Origin: OLB6 sp964620125
GTDB taxonomy: Bacteria > Bacteroidota > Ignavibacteria > Kapaibacteriales > Kapaibacteriaceae
Assembly (NCBI GenBank): GCA_964620125.1
Contig: CAZUGQ010000003.1
Location: forward strand, 1 to 64,000
DNA: 64,000 nt
Direction: 5' to 3'
The notes under the pieces were generated by a model. It did not search any database. It worked only from the letters and a program-made list of their open reading frames with translations, and was not told the origin of the DNA. Shown here in pieces: positions 45,562 to 53,843 of the stretch (position 1 is its first letter; every line of letters begins with the position of its first letter). Both the position numbers and the translations under genes were made by a program.

Positions 45562-46824
45562 CTAGAACTCCTCCGTCTGCACCCGACTTATGCTTGCCCC
45601 CATTGCATTGAGTCGTTTCTCGATAGATTCATAACCACGATCGATGTGGTACACCCGTAGGATTTCGGACCGGCCTTCGGCCATCATGGCTGCGATCACC
45701 AGCGACGCGCTGGCACGAAGATCACTACTCATCACCGTTGCACCAGAAAGCCGGTGCCCGCCATGCACTGTTGCGCTGTGGTCGGTGGTCTCGATCCGTG
45801 CTCCCAGCCGTTGCAGCTCCGGTACATACCCGAATCGTGTTGGATAGATGGTGTCCCTAATCGTGGCGGCACCCTTGGCGTTGAGCATCAGCGCAGCCCA
45901 TTGCGCCTGTGAGTCAGTTGGATATCCCGGGTAGGGGGCTGTGGTTACGTCAACAGGATTGGGATCGTCATTCATGGTTATGCGTATGGTCTCGCCGGTT
46001 ACGTCCAATTCCGCACCTGCATCTTCCAGCTTTTGGATAACGGCAGAAAGATGGTATGGGTTCACGTGAGTGAGCGTTACATCGCCTTTTGTTGCAGCGG
46101 CTGCAATGAGGTATGTGGCTGCTTCAATACGGTCGGGTATGGTGTCCTCATTCACCGGTTTGAGCTCATCAACCCCTTCGATATCGATGGTTGTTGTGCC
46201 AATGCCATCAATGCGTGCGCCCATGGTTTGCAGCATCCGTGCAAGGGAGGTTACTTCTGGTTCTAGCGCAGCATTGGTAAGGCGGGTATGGCCTTTGGCA
46301 AGCACGGCAGCCATCATCACGTTTACGGTAGCTCCAACGCTCGAGATGTCAAAATGAAAATGAGCACCAGTTAACCGTTCAGCCTTGGCAAGTATGTAGC
46401 CACCTTCTACCTGGATGGTGGCGCCAAGTTTTTCCAAACCTTTCAGGTGAAGGTCAACCGGCCGAGGTCCGAAGTTGCAGCCTCCAGGCAGAGAAACACG
46501 CGCTTGACCGAAGCGAGCTACCAGAGGTCCAAGCACGTAGATGGAAGCGCGCATCTTCTTCACGTGCTCGTATGGAGCTTCGAAGCTGGTGATAGTGCTG
46601 GAGTCAATGAACAAGGTGTTCTCGTTCAGCTCCATGTACACACCCATGGTGCCAAGGAGTCTGCTGAACGTCCACACATCCCTGTTGTTTGGCGTGTTGT
46701 ACAGGTTGTACACACCAGGGGCAAGCAAACATGTGGGCATCATTGCCAGCGAGGCATTCTTTGCACCGCTAATCTGAACAGTGCCTTCGAGCCTCCTGCC
46801 ACCTTCTACGATGAACTTGTCCAT
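45562..46824 (-). CDS. murA: UDP-N-acetylglucosamine 1-carboxyvinyltransferase
   Basis: First committed step of peptidoglycan synthesis; transfers enolpyruvate from PEP to UDP-GlcNAc. 420 residues from ATG 46824, which gives the normal start MDKFIVEGGRRLEG. The loop LPGGCNFGPRPVDLH carries C116, the residue attacked by fosfomycin, so the enzyme should be of the sensitive type. KNASLAMMP contains the substrate-binding Lys-Asn. Next to an EnvC-like gene on the same strand with 3 bp between. Divergent from the TPP-controlled receptor. Confidence 0.97.
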   Translation of the reverse strand: MDKFIVEGGRRLEGTVQISGAKNASLAMMPTCLLAPGVYNLYNTPNNRDVWTFSRLLGTMGVYMELNENTLFIDSSTITSFEAPYEHVKKMRASIYVLGPLVARFGQARVSLPGGCNFGPRPVDLHLKGLEKLGATIQVEGGYILAKAERLTGAHFHFDISSVGATVNVMMAAVLAKGHTRLTNAALEPEVTSLARMLQTMGARIDGIGTTTIDIEGVDELKPVNEDTIPDRIEAATYLIAAAATKGDVTLTHVNPYHLSAVIQKLEDAGAELDVTGETIRITMNDDPNPVDVTTAPYPGYPTDSQAQWAALMLNAKGAATIRDTIYPTRFGYVPELQRLGARIETTDHSATVHGGHRLSGATVMSSDLRASASLVIAAMMAEGRSEILRVYHIDRGYESIEKRLNAMGASISRVQTEEF

Positions 46825-46893
46825 GATGTGTGTTCGATGTTTCGTTGTTGCAGAAATTTTCACCATCCCTGGCCGTAACCTCGGCCACAAAGT

Positions 46894-46901
46894 TATCTTT
46901 G
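46894..46901 (+). promoter_or_regulatory. -7 element of the TPP-riboswitch transcript
   Basis: TATCTTTG, an exact TAnnTTTG match, ends 6 nt before the first paired base of the riboswitch (46908), which fixes the likely start site. Confidence 0.65.
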
Positions 46902-46907
46902 CAGCCT

Positions 46908-46995
46908 CCGTTAGAGGTGCCCTTGGTTATCAACATCAAGGGCTGAGATCAGACTCTTGGAACCTGACCCGGTTAGGACCGGCGTAGGGAAACGG
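46908..46995 (+). promoter_or_regulatory. TPP riboswitch (THI element)
   Basis: Contains the conserved pyrimidine-sensor segment GGGCTGAGATCAGA and the pyrophosphate-sensor segment ACCTGACCCGGTTAGGACCG followed by GCGTAGGGAA. Helix P1 is closed by CCGTT (46908-46912) with AACGG (46991-46995). It lies 65 nt before the receptor ATG (47061). A purine-rich GAGGGGA shortly before that ATG could be hidden when TPP is bound, so control of translation is likely, since no clear terminator stem with a U-run follows. Confidence 0.95.
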
Positions 46996-47060
46996 GTGAG
47001 CCTGCCGATGTGCCTTCTAGCGGACGTAACTCTTGTTCAACCAAACGAGGGGACACGTCC

Positions 47061-49207
47061 ATGACGTTCCGTATCTGTTTCCTTCTTGGCCTGTGTGCTG
47101 CCTTGCAACAAGTTGTTGCACCAACGCCAATGCACGGTGCAGTCCGTGCCGACAGTGCAGACATTGATTCCATCATGACACGTGCGGTAGTAGTGAGCAG
47201 CGTGCGTGCATTCGAGCAGGCACCGATAACGCAGACAACCGCCGACTCGCTTGTTATCGCGCGAGAGATGATTGGGCAGGATGTGCAGTACGTTCTCGAA
47301 AGAACGATGCCAAACATCCTGGCGTACAGTGAAAGTGGCACCAATGTGAGCAACTATGGCTCCTTTCGAATGCGCGGCATGGATCAGACACGCGTGAACG
47401 TTACGCTGAATGGTGTACCACTGAACGACATGATTGATCAAGGAGTTTTCTTTTCCAACATCACCGATTTGCTGAACGGCATGAGCAGCGTTCAGGTGCA
47501 GCGTGGCGTTGGCACAACGAGCAATGGTACGGCATCGTACGCTGGTGCGGTAAGCCTGGAAACGCCGCTGACTGCGAGTAAGCACCCATCCGCCAGAGCA
47601 CAAGTCACTACCGGTTCCTTTGGACTACTGCGCGGAAGCGTGGAAGCCAGTACGGGTGCTCTTGACAACGGCTTTGCCGCAACTGCCAAGGTGAGTGCGT
47701 TTGGTACAGACGGGTACCGATACAACACCGCAACAACAGGTCGGAGCGGAATGGTTGGGATGCTGTATCAACGTGGCGCACATCGTGTACGCCTTACTGC
47801 CGTTGGCGGTAGAACACAGAATCAACTGGGATACCTACCCGTGCCAAAGCCCCTTGCTGATTTGGATCCTCGGACGAACATCAATGATAGTACCGATAAC
47901 GATGACTTTGGCCAGTACCTGGTGCAGGCCGAGTGGACGCATGCCGTGAGTGCCCGTGCAGCCACAAGTGTGATGGCTTATGCCGGTGGTGCAGGTGGCG
48001 ACTACTTCGCAGGGTTCCGCGATAGTGTTGGCACGCTAACACAGATCAACTACCCGCTCNNNNNNNNNNAGTGTGGGGGGGGCTGGTCACAGTCACACTT
48101 GATGATCTTGTGAACAACCTTGATGTTGTAGGAGGCCTGCACAGCTATCTGTTTACCCGACGCAACTGGGAAAGTGTGTCGCCAGAACTCAACAAACCTT
48201 ATTACGAAGACAGCACCACCAAGATCGAAGGATCGGCCTTCGTAAAGGCAAGCTGGTTGATAGGTGAAGAAACGTCCTACCCAAACATTCTTTTCCAGGC
48301 CGATGTGCAGGCCCGGTATGTACAGATGTCCTTCATGCCCGACGCACGCACAGCCATTGGATCTACACCCATTCCCGATCACAACTGGTTTTTTGTGAAT
48401 GCTCGTGTTGGAGCCTCGATCGCTACCGGTCAGCACACAAATCTCTACGCCTCGGTTGGAAGAACAGGCAGAGAGCCAACCCGATTCGATATGCTCGGTG
48501 GTACGCAGATCACTCCAGCGAATGTTGACGTGCTGCTCAATCCGAATACCGTTCGTCCGGAATACGTCCTTGATGCCGAGCTGGGTTTGCGTGATGGATT
48601 GAATCTGTTCTCACGGGATCAACCAGACCTTCTACTCAGTGTAAACGTGTTCTCCATGTGGTTTACGGATGAGATCGCTCCCGTGGGTGAGTACATTGAA
48701 CAGTACTTTGTGCAACGAAGAGTAAATGTGGCTACTAGCAGGCGATGGGGTTTGGAGACTGAGTTTAGCTGGCACATCCTGGACAATCTGCATCTGGATG
48801 CTAGTGCTGCCTTCATGCAGGGTGAAATCAGCAGTGTGTACCTGGCAACGTTAGACACAACGGTTACCGACGTTAAACCTATCCTTACTCCCACAGCCAT
48901 AGCAGCGGCTTCGCTCCACTGGAACGCCTTGCCATGGCTTGGCTTCGAAGCAGGTACTCGATCTGTGTCGGAGTCTTTCCTGGAGCTTACAAATGCACCA
49001 AACCTCATGCTGCCAGCCTTCCGCATCTATCATGCAGCTATGCGCGTCCACGTTGCACCCGTACGGTTGGTGCTGATGATGAACAACCTCACTGATGTTC
49101 AGTACGCCACCAATGGTGGAGTTGACTACAGCTCAGGTTCGGCTGTGCCGTCTGTGTTCATGCAGGCTGGTCGCAACGTGTGGCTTATGGCGGAGCTCTC
49201 CCTGTAA
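47061..49207 (+). CDS. TonB-dependent outer-membrane receptor, probably for thiamine compounds; split by a gap
   Basis: A signal peptide (MTFRICFLLGLCAALQQVVA) is followed by a plug domain (SFRMRGMDQTRVNVTLNGVPLND, near residue 115, then DLLNGMSSVQVQRGVG) and a 22-strand-type barrel ending with aromatic strands. The TPP riboswitch upstream implies uptake of thiamine, its phosphates or HMP; TonB receptors under THI elements are known in Bacteroidetes. The N gap 48060-48069 splits the gene and the two halves are in different frames, so the gap length is wrong; a G8 run directly follows it. Confidence 0.9.
48060..48069. other. Assembly gap (10 N)
   Basis: Ten N inside the receptor gene. Reading frames on both sides do not match across it. 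Confidence 0.99.
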
Positions 49208-49303
49208 AGAGTGATAGGTAGCTACATTAACAAAGCTTATGGAAGCGTTTCGGTGCGTTTTGGTGCTTCAGGTTGGAAAACCTGCACACTATCTTCGCAC
49301 CCC

Positions 49304-49807
49304 ATGAAGAAGCACTCAATTAAGGTTACCGCTCAGTGTGCCTACGTGGGAAAGAAGGGGCAATGTCCCAAGCTCACAACGATAACCCATCCCTATTGCG
49401 GCAAACACACGCGCAAGGTTCTTGGTCTGCGAGTAAAGAAAAGTACTGTGCCCAAAGCTGGCAAGGGACTGTTTGCGGACCGCACCTTTAAGAAGGGCGA
49501 ATACATCGCACGGTACGACGGGGAGATACTCACAACTGCCGAATACGATGAACGGTATGGCGAAGACGCCATGGGTGCCTATGGTGTACAGTTGGATGAC
49601 AACAGAGTCATTGATGCACGTAAAACCACCGCAGGAGTGGCCCGTTATGCCTGCGACTACCACGGCTCAAGAAAGAAACCGAATGCTGAATATGTTGCCG
49701 ATGATGAGAAGGACGAGGTGTGGATTGTGGCCATTCGTAAGATCAGGAAGGGCGATGAAATCCTAACGGATTATGGAGAAGAGATGCATCGGGCGATGGG
49801 GCTATAA
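49304..49807 (+). CDS. Zinc-finger plus SET-domain lysine methyltransferase-like protein
   Basis: 167 residues. The N-terminal 30 residues hold C-x7-C-x8-C-x2-H (CAYVGKKGQC... HPYCGKH), like the C3H-type potential DNA-binding finger of eukaryotic regulators. A compact SET domain follows: GKGLFADRTFKKGEYIARYDGE, GVARYACDY with PNAEYV in place of the usual NHS-C-PN motif, and the final catalytic-Tyr segment ILTDYGEE. It probably methylates a lysine using SAM. ATG 49304 is chosen; the frame opens at 49211. A TATCTTCG element (49290-49297) lies just before the ATG, hinting at a leaderless mRNA. Confidence 0.82.
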   Translation: MKKHSIKVTAQCAYVGKKGQCPKLTTITHPYCGKHTRKVLGLRVKKSTVPKAGKGLFADRTFKKGEYIARYDGEILTTAEYDERYGEDAMGAYGVQLDDNRVIDARKTTAGVARYACDYHGSRKKPNAEYVADDEKDEVWIVAIRKIRKGDEILTDYGEEMHRAMGL

Positions 49808-49861
49808 GATTGCGTGGTTGGTTGTGTGGTCAGACTGTTGCGATGATCACTAAGCACGTGG

Positions 49862-50467
49862 TTAGTGCTCCGAAGGCAGAGGGTAGGGGATTTCGCCAAT
49901 GCGGTATCGATACACGTCAAGCCGACTGGGATGTAACGGGTAGGTGAGCTCCACGAGCACACCGTGCTTGTCACTTACTGTAATTCCAGTAATGATGAAA
50001 CCGGCCTTGAGCTTCGGTATGAGCACTGCATTGTTGGAGCAGTGGTGCTGGCTGCGAATGAGTCGGAAGCCGTCGGATCGTACGCAGTTGATCACATGTG
50101 GAAGTAAGGCCGAGTATAGGCCCTTGCGCCGATGCTCCGGTACGATTCCGCTATTACGCATCAGGAAGATGCCATCGCGCTCCTGATGTCCAAAGGTCCA
50201 TCCAACGGTCTGGGAGTTGTGTTCGATCACCCACTGAAGGCGGTATACATTGGCTAAGCGAGAGTTCAGCAAACCAAAGGCAACGTGTTCCTCCTCTGTG
50301 TAGAGTCCGTCCAACGGTATGGTGGTGCTTGACGGAAACACCACCTGTACCAGTTGGTGATAGATTGCCCCCCACTCGGGAATGCTGATCGAGCGCACAA
50401 CGTACCCTGGGGCAAGTTCGAAAGGTTCCATGGCTAGCGATTCTGTAATTTTGTAGCCCTGATTCAT
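49862..50467 (-). CDS. GNAT-family N-acetyltransferase
   Basis: About 201 residues from ATG 50467. The acetyl-CoA loop is SGIVPEHRRKGLYSALLPHVI, with the Q/R-x-x-G/A pattern as HRRKGL, preceded by the strand DGIFLMRN. The C-terminal SNNAVLIPKLKAGFIITG is also typical. The substrate is unknown. The frame is open to 50560, overlapping the divergent hydroxylase-like gene; the start chosen leaves a 13-bp divergent spacer. Confidence 0.72.
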   Translation of the reverse strand: MNQGYKITESLAMEPFELAPGYVVRSISIPEWGAIYHQLVQVVFPSSTTIPLDGLYTEEEHVAFGLLNSRLANVYRLQWVIEHNSQTVGWTFGHQERDGIFLMRNSGIVPEHRRKGLYSALLPHVINCVRSDGFRLIRSQHHCSNNAVLIPKLKAGFIITGITVSDKHGVLVELTYPLHPSRLDVYRYRIGEIPYPLPSEH

Positions 50468-50480
50468 TGCAAGGTACTGC

Positions 50481-51185
50481 ATGGCAGCCATGTTTGTCTC
50501 GAACAAGGACGAGACCATCCCCTTGTTCAAGAACCCAATTCTTGAATACTTCTCCCACATTCATCCGGTAACGCCGATAGTCGTATTCGGTCCGGTAGTC
50601 ATTGTGATGACGTGGCTCTCCATCACCAACACCGGCTGGCTTCTTGTGCTTCCCCTTTTTCTTGCGGGTGTGCTGGCATGGACGTTAACGGAGTATGTAA
50701 TCCACCGTTTTGCCTTCCATGTGCATCCAACCAGCGACCTTGGCAAGAAGGTCCACTTTTTGGTGCACGGCATCCACCACGACTACCCGCGCGACTCCAC
50801 GCGTCTCGTGATGCCTCTTTTGGTAAGCGTTCCGCTCGGCATCGCATTCTACCTTGGGTTTTCCGCCGCCTTCGCCCCCTATCACTATGGCTCGTTTGCC
50901 GGTTTCCTCTTTGGATACATTGCTTACGACAGCATACACTACGCCACGCACCACTGGCCCATGAAGAACCGCATCGGCCGATTCATCAAGGAATACCACA
51001 TGAAGCACCACTACGTGGATGATCACTCTGCCTATGGGGTGAGCAATCCGTTGTGGGATTACGTATTCAACACCGTTCCTGCCTGGGCACGAGAGCGTAG
51101 AAACAAGCGGAAGGGGGCTTCGGCTTCGCCTAGTTCCTCCGAAACTGAACCGTCAGTAGAAGAACCAACAACATTGCCATCATGA
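50481..51185 (+). CDS. Fatty acid hydroxylase / sterol desaturase superfamily protein
   Basis: 234 residues with four membrane helices and the diiron histidine cluster of this superfamily: HRFAFH, HGIHHDYPRD, HYATHH and HMKHHYVDD. It is closest in pattern to fatty acid 2-hydroxylases (FA2H/Scs7 type), so hydroxylation of lipid A or sphingolipid-type acyl chains is plausible. The C-terminus is low-complexity Ser/Glu with an AGGGGGCTT motif (51112-51120). The stop overlaps the nuoC start (ATGA). ATG 50490 is an alternative start. Confidence 0.85.
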   Translation: MAAMFVSNKDETIPLFKNPILEYFSHIHPVTPIVVFGPVVIVMTWLSITNTGWLLVLPLFLAGVLAWTLTEYVIHRFAFHVHPTSDLGKKVHFLVHGIHHDYPRDSTRLVMPLLVSVPLGIAFYLGFSAAFAPYHYGSFAGFLFGYIAYDSIHYATHHWPMKNRIGRFIKEYHMKHHYVDDHSAYGVSNPLWDYVFNTVPAWARERRNKRKGASASPSSSETEPSVEEPTTLPS

Positions 51186-51691
51186 GCTCAAGCCCACACC
51201 AAACGATCATTGCGGCAGCGCAAGCAATCAGCGCTACCGTAACCTCGGTTGAACATCACGGTGATCTTACCCTGATTGTTGACCGTGAACACTTCGTTGA
51301 TGTGCTGCATGAGCTGCGCGACAACCCCAACACCGCCATGAACATGTTGGTGGACATCACGGCCGTGGACAAAGCCACCTCGCCCGACCGGTATGACGTA
51401 GTGTACTTCCTTACGTCCCTCACCTATAACACCCGCGTCCGGGTCAAGGTTGGTGTCCGTGAAGACCGTATGCACCTGCCGTCCGTGGTAGAGATTTGGG
51501 AAAGTGCCAACTGGTACGAGCGCGAAACGTACGACATGTATGGAATCACCTTCGACGGTCACCCCGATCTGCGGCGCTTCTACATGCCGGAAGACTTCAT
51601 GGACGAAACGGGCACTCCGCTGTACCCTTTACGCAAGGACTTCCCGTTGATGGGTGTGCCGGGGTCGCTGCCGTTGCCGGGGAGGGAGTAG
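51182..51691 (+). CDS. nuoC: NADH-quinone oxidoreductase subunit C (orphan position)
   Basis: 169 residues. The 30-kDa peripheral-arm subunit of complex I, with the signature WYERETYDMYGITFDGHPDLRRFYMPEDF and LRKDFPL. It normally sits between nuoB and nuoD; here the upstream gene is a lipid hydroxylase-like gene and the downstream side is minisatellite B and a four-helix-bundle gene. The TAG stop lies in the first unit of the minisatellite. Confidence 0.94.
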   Translation: MSSSPHQTIIAAAQAISATVTSVEHHGDLTLIVDREHFVDVLHELRDNPNTAMNMLVDITAVDKATSPDRYDVVYFLTSLTYNTRVRVKVGVREDRMHLPSVVEIWESANWYERETYDMYGITFDGHPDLRRFYMPEDFMDETGTPLYPLRKDFPLMGVPGSLPLPGRE

Positions 51692-51779
51692 AGGGACTGG
51701 AGGGACTGGAGGGACTAGAGGGACTGGAGGGACTAGAGGGACTAGAGGGACTGGAGGGACTAGAGGGACTAGAGGGGTT
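51690..51779 (+). repeat. Minisatellite B-left, 10 x 9-bp RGAGGGACT
   Basis: Ten units alternating GGAGGGACT and AGAGGGACT, starting inside the nuoC stop codon. GGG runs recur every 9 bp on the plus strand. It continues into a second, telomere-like array (51778-51828). Confidence 0.97.
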
Positions 51780-51828
51780 TAAGGTTTAGGGTTTAGGGTT
51801 TAGGGTTTTGAGGGTTGGAGGGTTGGAG
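51778..51828 (+). repeat. TTTAGGG and GGTTGGAG short repeats
   Basis: Three tandem TTTAGGG units and then GAGGGTTGGAGGGTTGGAGG. GGG runs are 4-5 nt apart, a strong quadruplex pattern on the plus strand. It overlaps the end of the four-helix-bundle gene on the other strand, so the protein's last residues (PSNPQNPKP) are translated repeat. Confidence 0.93.
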
Positions 51829-52179
51829 GTTGTGGCGGAGTTTGTTGGCTATTGCGGTAATAATGCGTGAGATTTGATCGTACTCCGTTAGTAGATAATC
51901 TGCTTCATCGATGTAACCGAGTTCGAGTGCGATATAGATGCAGGTAATCACTTCCGAAGCTGATCCGTGTGCGATACCTAAAAAATGGATGTATTCCTTT
52001 GTGGTGAATCGTCCATTACCTTCGGCAATGTTCAATGCAACGGAGGCAGCCGCACGATTCAATTGAACGGTGAGCCCGAATCGTTCATCATTGGGGAAAC
52101 GTAATGTAAGCTGTCTGCAAGCAGCTGCTGCCACTATGGCGCGCTTCCAAACAAGAAGTTCTCTGTACGTTCCTGCCAC
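51793..52179 (-). CDS. Four-helix-bundle protein (23S rRNA IVP-like), cassette B
   Basis: 128 residues from GTG 52179. The classical IVP pattern is clear: YRELLVWKRAI, then FPNDERFGLTVQLNRAAASVALNIAEG, TTKEYIHFLGIAHGSASEVIT and ALELGYID. It is clearly different in sequence from the protein at 18864-19256 and from the other subgroup of the family, yet lies in the same setting: short GGG-containing tandem repeats, inverted on the two sides, with the near array touching the 3' end of the gene. The molecular role is unknown. Confidence 0.93.
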   Translation of the reverse strand: MAGTYRELLVWKRAIVAAAACRQLTLRFPNDERFGLTVQLNRAAASVALNIAEGNGRFTTKEYIHFLGIAHGSASEVITCIYIALELGYIDEADYLLTEYDQISRIITAIANKLRHNLQPSNPQNPKP

Positions 52180-52257
52180 GGCTCACCACACGGTTGTTGC
52201 CTATATGTGCACGCACATCAACCAAGTGTGACGAAGCCCAACCTTTCCACCCCCCTT

Positions 52258-52350
52258 ACCTCTCACCTCTCACCTCTCACCTCTCACCTCCCCCTCTAGC
52301 CCCTCCAGTCCCTCTAGTCCCTCTAGTCCCTCTAGTCCCTCCAGTCCCTC
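52258..52350 (-). repeat. Minisatellite B-right, ACCTCTC x4 then CCCTCYAGT x6-7
   Basis: Composite array: four and a half 7-bp ACCTCTC units (52258-52291), then 9-bp units CCCTCTAGT/CCCTCCAGT (to 52350). The 9-bp part is the inverse complement of array B-left. It ends at the TGA stop of the STAS gene (52351-52349), again with the stop reading as a mutated unit. Confidence 0.95.
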
Positions 52351-52690
52351 AAGCCTCCAACCACCGTATCGCCGCCTCCACACTGTCCTGAAACTCAAAC
52401 AGATCGGCGATATGTGAAATGTCGAACAACCTGCGTACTTGTTCTTGCACGCCAACCAGGATAAGGAAGCCCTCGTTTTCTTTCATCTGCCGACTGGCAA
52501 GCAGGAGGGCGGATAGGCCCTGCGAGTCGCAAAGCTGAACCATACTTAAGTCAATCACGAGTGCCTTCACGTGGGGTTGGCAGATGATGAGCAGCTCACT
52601 CTTCACGTCGGGAGCGTTGGTGCTGTCTAGAACGGGTTCCTTGATCGTGAACACAACGAGCTCGTCGTCCTGATCTACGGAGAATCGCAT
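52349..52690 (-). CDS. STAS-domain anti-sigma factor antagonist
   Basis: 113 residues forming one STAS domain, as in SpoIIAA/RsbV. The phospho-acceptor is S56 in LCDSQGLSALL. Unphosphorylated antagonist binds the RsbW-type kinase and frees the sigma factor. An RsbW-like kinase is encoded at 5192-5608; pairing of the two is inference. The gene is divergent from the heptosyltransferase gene. Confidence 0.92.
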   Translation of the reverse strand: MRFSVDQDDELVVFTIKEPVLDSTNAPDVKSELLIICQPHVKALVIDLSMVQLCDSQGLSALLLASRQMKENEGFLILVGVQEQVRRLFDISHIADLFEFQDSVEAAIRWLEA

Positions 52691-52740
52691 GGTTATAGGG
52701 ATTGTTAGTGGATGGCTCGCAAAGATCGCAATTTCGCGTC

Positions 52741-53811
52741 ATGCCCGAGTCAATCCTGGTAATCAGAATGAGCTCGCTTGGTGATGTGATCCTCACAACA
52801 CCAATTGTTCGCCAGCTGCAACGCACGTACCCCGATGCCATCCTCGACGTTGTGGTGAGCGAACGTTTTGCGGAGGTGTACAGCCACAATCCCAGGGTTC
52901 GCACGGTGTGGCCCACGGTGGCATCGACTACCATTGATAGCGAGATGGATCAGTGGAAGCTGCAGATGCGCGAGAGTGTACCCGGTGGACGGTACGATCT
53001 AGTTGTGGATCTACAGAACAACCTTCAGAGTGCCGCCATCAGGCATGGTTTGGCAGAGCGTGAGGTTCGATACCCAAAGTTTCGCTGGCAAAAACTTGCC
53101 ATGGTTTGGCTTAAGCGAATCCCTCCAGTTACCACCCCCATTGTGATGCGTTATCGTATGGCCTTGAGTGATTATCCATTGGTCATGGACACGGAAGGTC
53201 CGGAAGTCTGGCTGCAGGAGGAGCGATTGTCGGGAACCTATGCTCCGCGAATGCTGCCTGTGGTTGTGCATGGAGCGCACAATGGCCATACGCATCACGA
53301 ACGCCTTCGCATCGCCATTGCTCCTGGCGCTCATCATGCTACCAAACGCTGGCCCACCTCGCATGTGGCACGCTTGTGCGTCATGCTCATGCGCGAGGGT
53401 GCCCACGTGTTGTTGGTAGGGGGCTTGGCCGATGTTGAAATATGCTCGGCGGTCGAGGCAGCAACAGGCATGAAACTCGAACGCCACGATGGTGCAACAA
53501 CACTGGCACAGACAATCAAGGCCCTGGACTCTGCCGATGTGCTTGTAACGAATGATAGTGGTGTGATGCATCTTGGAGCAGCTCGCCGCATTCCTATCGT
53601 TGCCCTGTTCGGATCCACTGTGCAACAGCTTGGCTTTGCTCCGTATGGTACCCGGCATGTTGTTGTGGAACACGATGTGGCTTGCCGACCGTGTTCACAT
53701 ATCGGCCGATCGCGATGCCCACGCAAACACTTCGAGTGCATGATGGAAATCACTCCCGAACGGGTGCGTGATGCAATCGTTCAGTTGGTTAGTGATGCCC
53801 GCGCGCTGTAG
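52741..53811 (+). CDS. Glycosyltransferase family 9 (heptosyltransferase-like)
   Basis: 356 residues from ATG 52741. The GT9 start ILVIRMSSLGDVILTTPIVRQL and the C-terminal signature LVTNDSGVMHLGAARRIPIVALFGST are clear; the late Cys segment (CRPCSHIGRSRCP) is typical of LPS heptosyltransferases. It transfers ADP-heptose to the lipid A core at the inner membrane face. An AGGGGGCTT motif is at 53418-53426. The frame opens at 52702. Confidence 0.92.
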   Translation: MPESILVIRMSSLGDVILTTPIVRQLQRTYPDAILDVVVSERFAEVYSHNPRVRTVWPTVASTTIDSEMDQWKLQMRESVPGGRYDLVVDLQNNLQSAAIRHGLAEREVRYPKFRWQKLAMVWLKRIPPVTTPIVMRYRMALSDYPLVMDTEGPEVWLQEERLSGTYAPRMLPVVVHGAHNGHTHHERLRIAIAPGAHHATKRWPTSHVARLCVMLMREGAHVLLVGGLADVEICSAVEAATGMKLERHDGATTLAQTIKALDSADVLVTNDSGVMHLGAARRIPIVALFGSTVQQLGFAPYGTRHVVVEHDVACRPCSHIGRSRCPRKHFECMMEITPERVRDAIVQLVSDARAL

Positions 53812-53843
53812 ATTCCCAGACCAAAGCCCCTTACCAAAGCACC

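Noticed and set aside
51778..51805. Telomere-like TTTAGGG repeats as a sign of a linear replicon end or eukaryotic contamination
   Set aside because: Only three units, internal to bacterial genes and part of a composite minisatellite.
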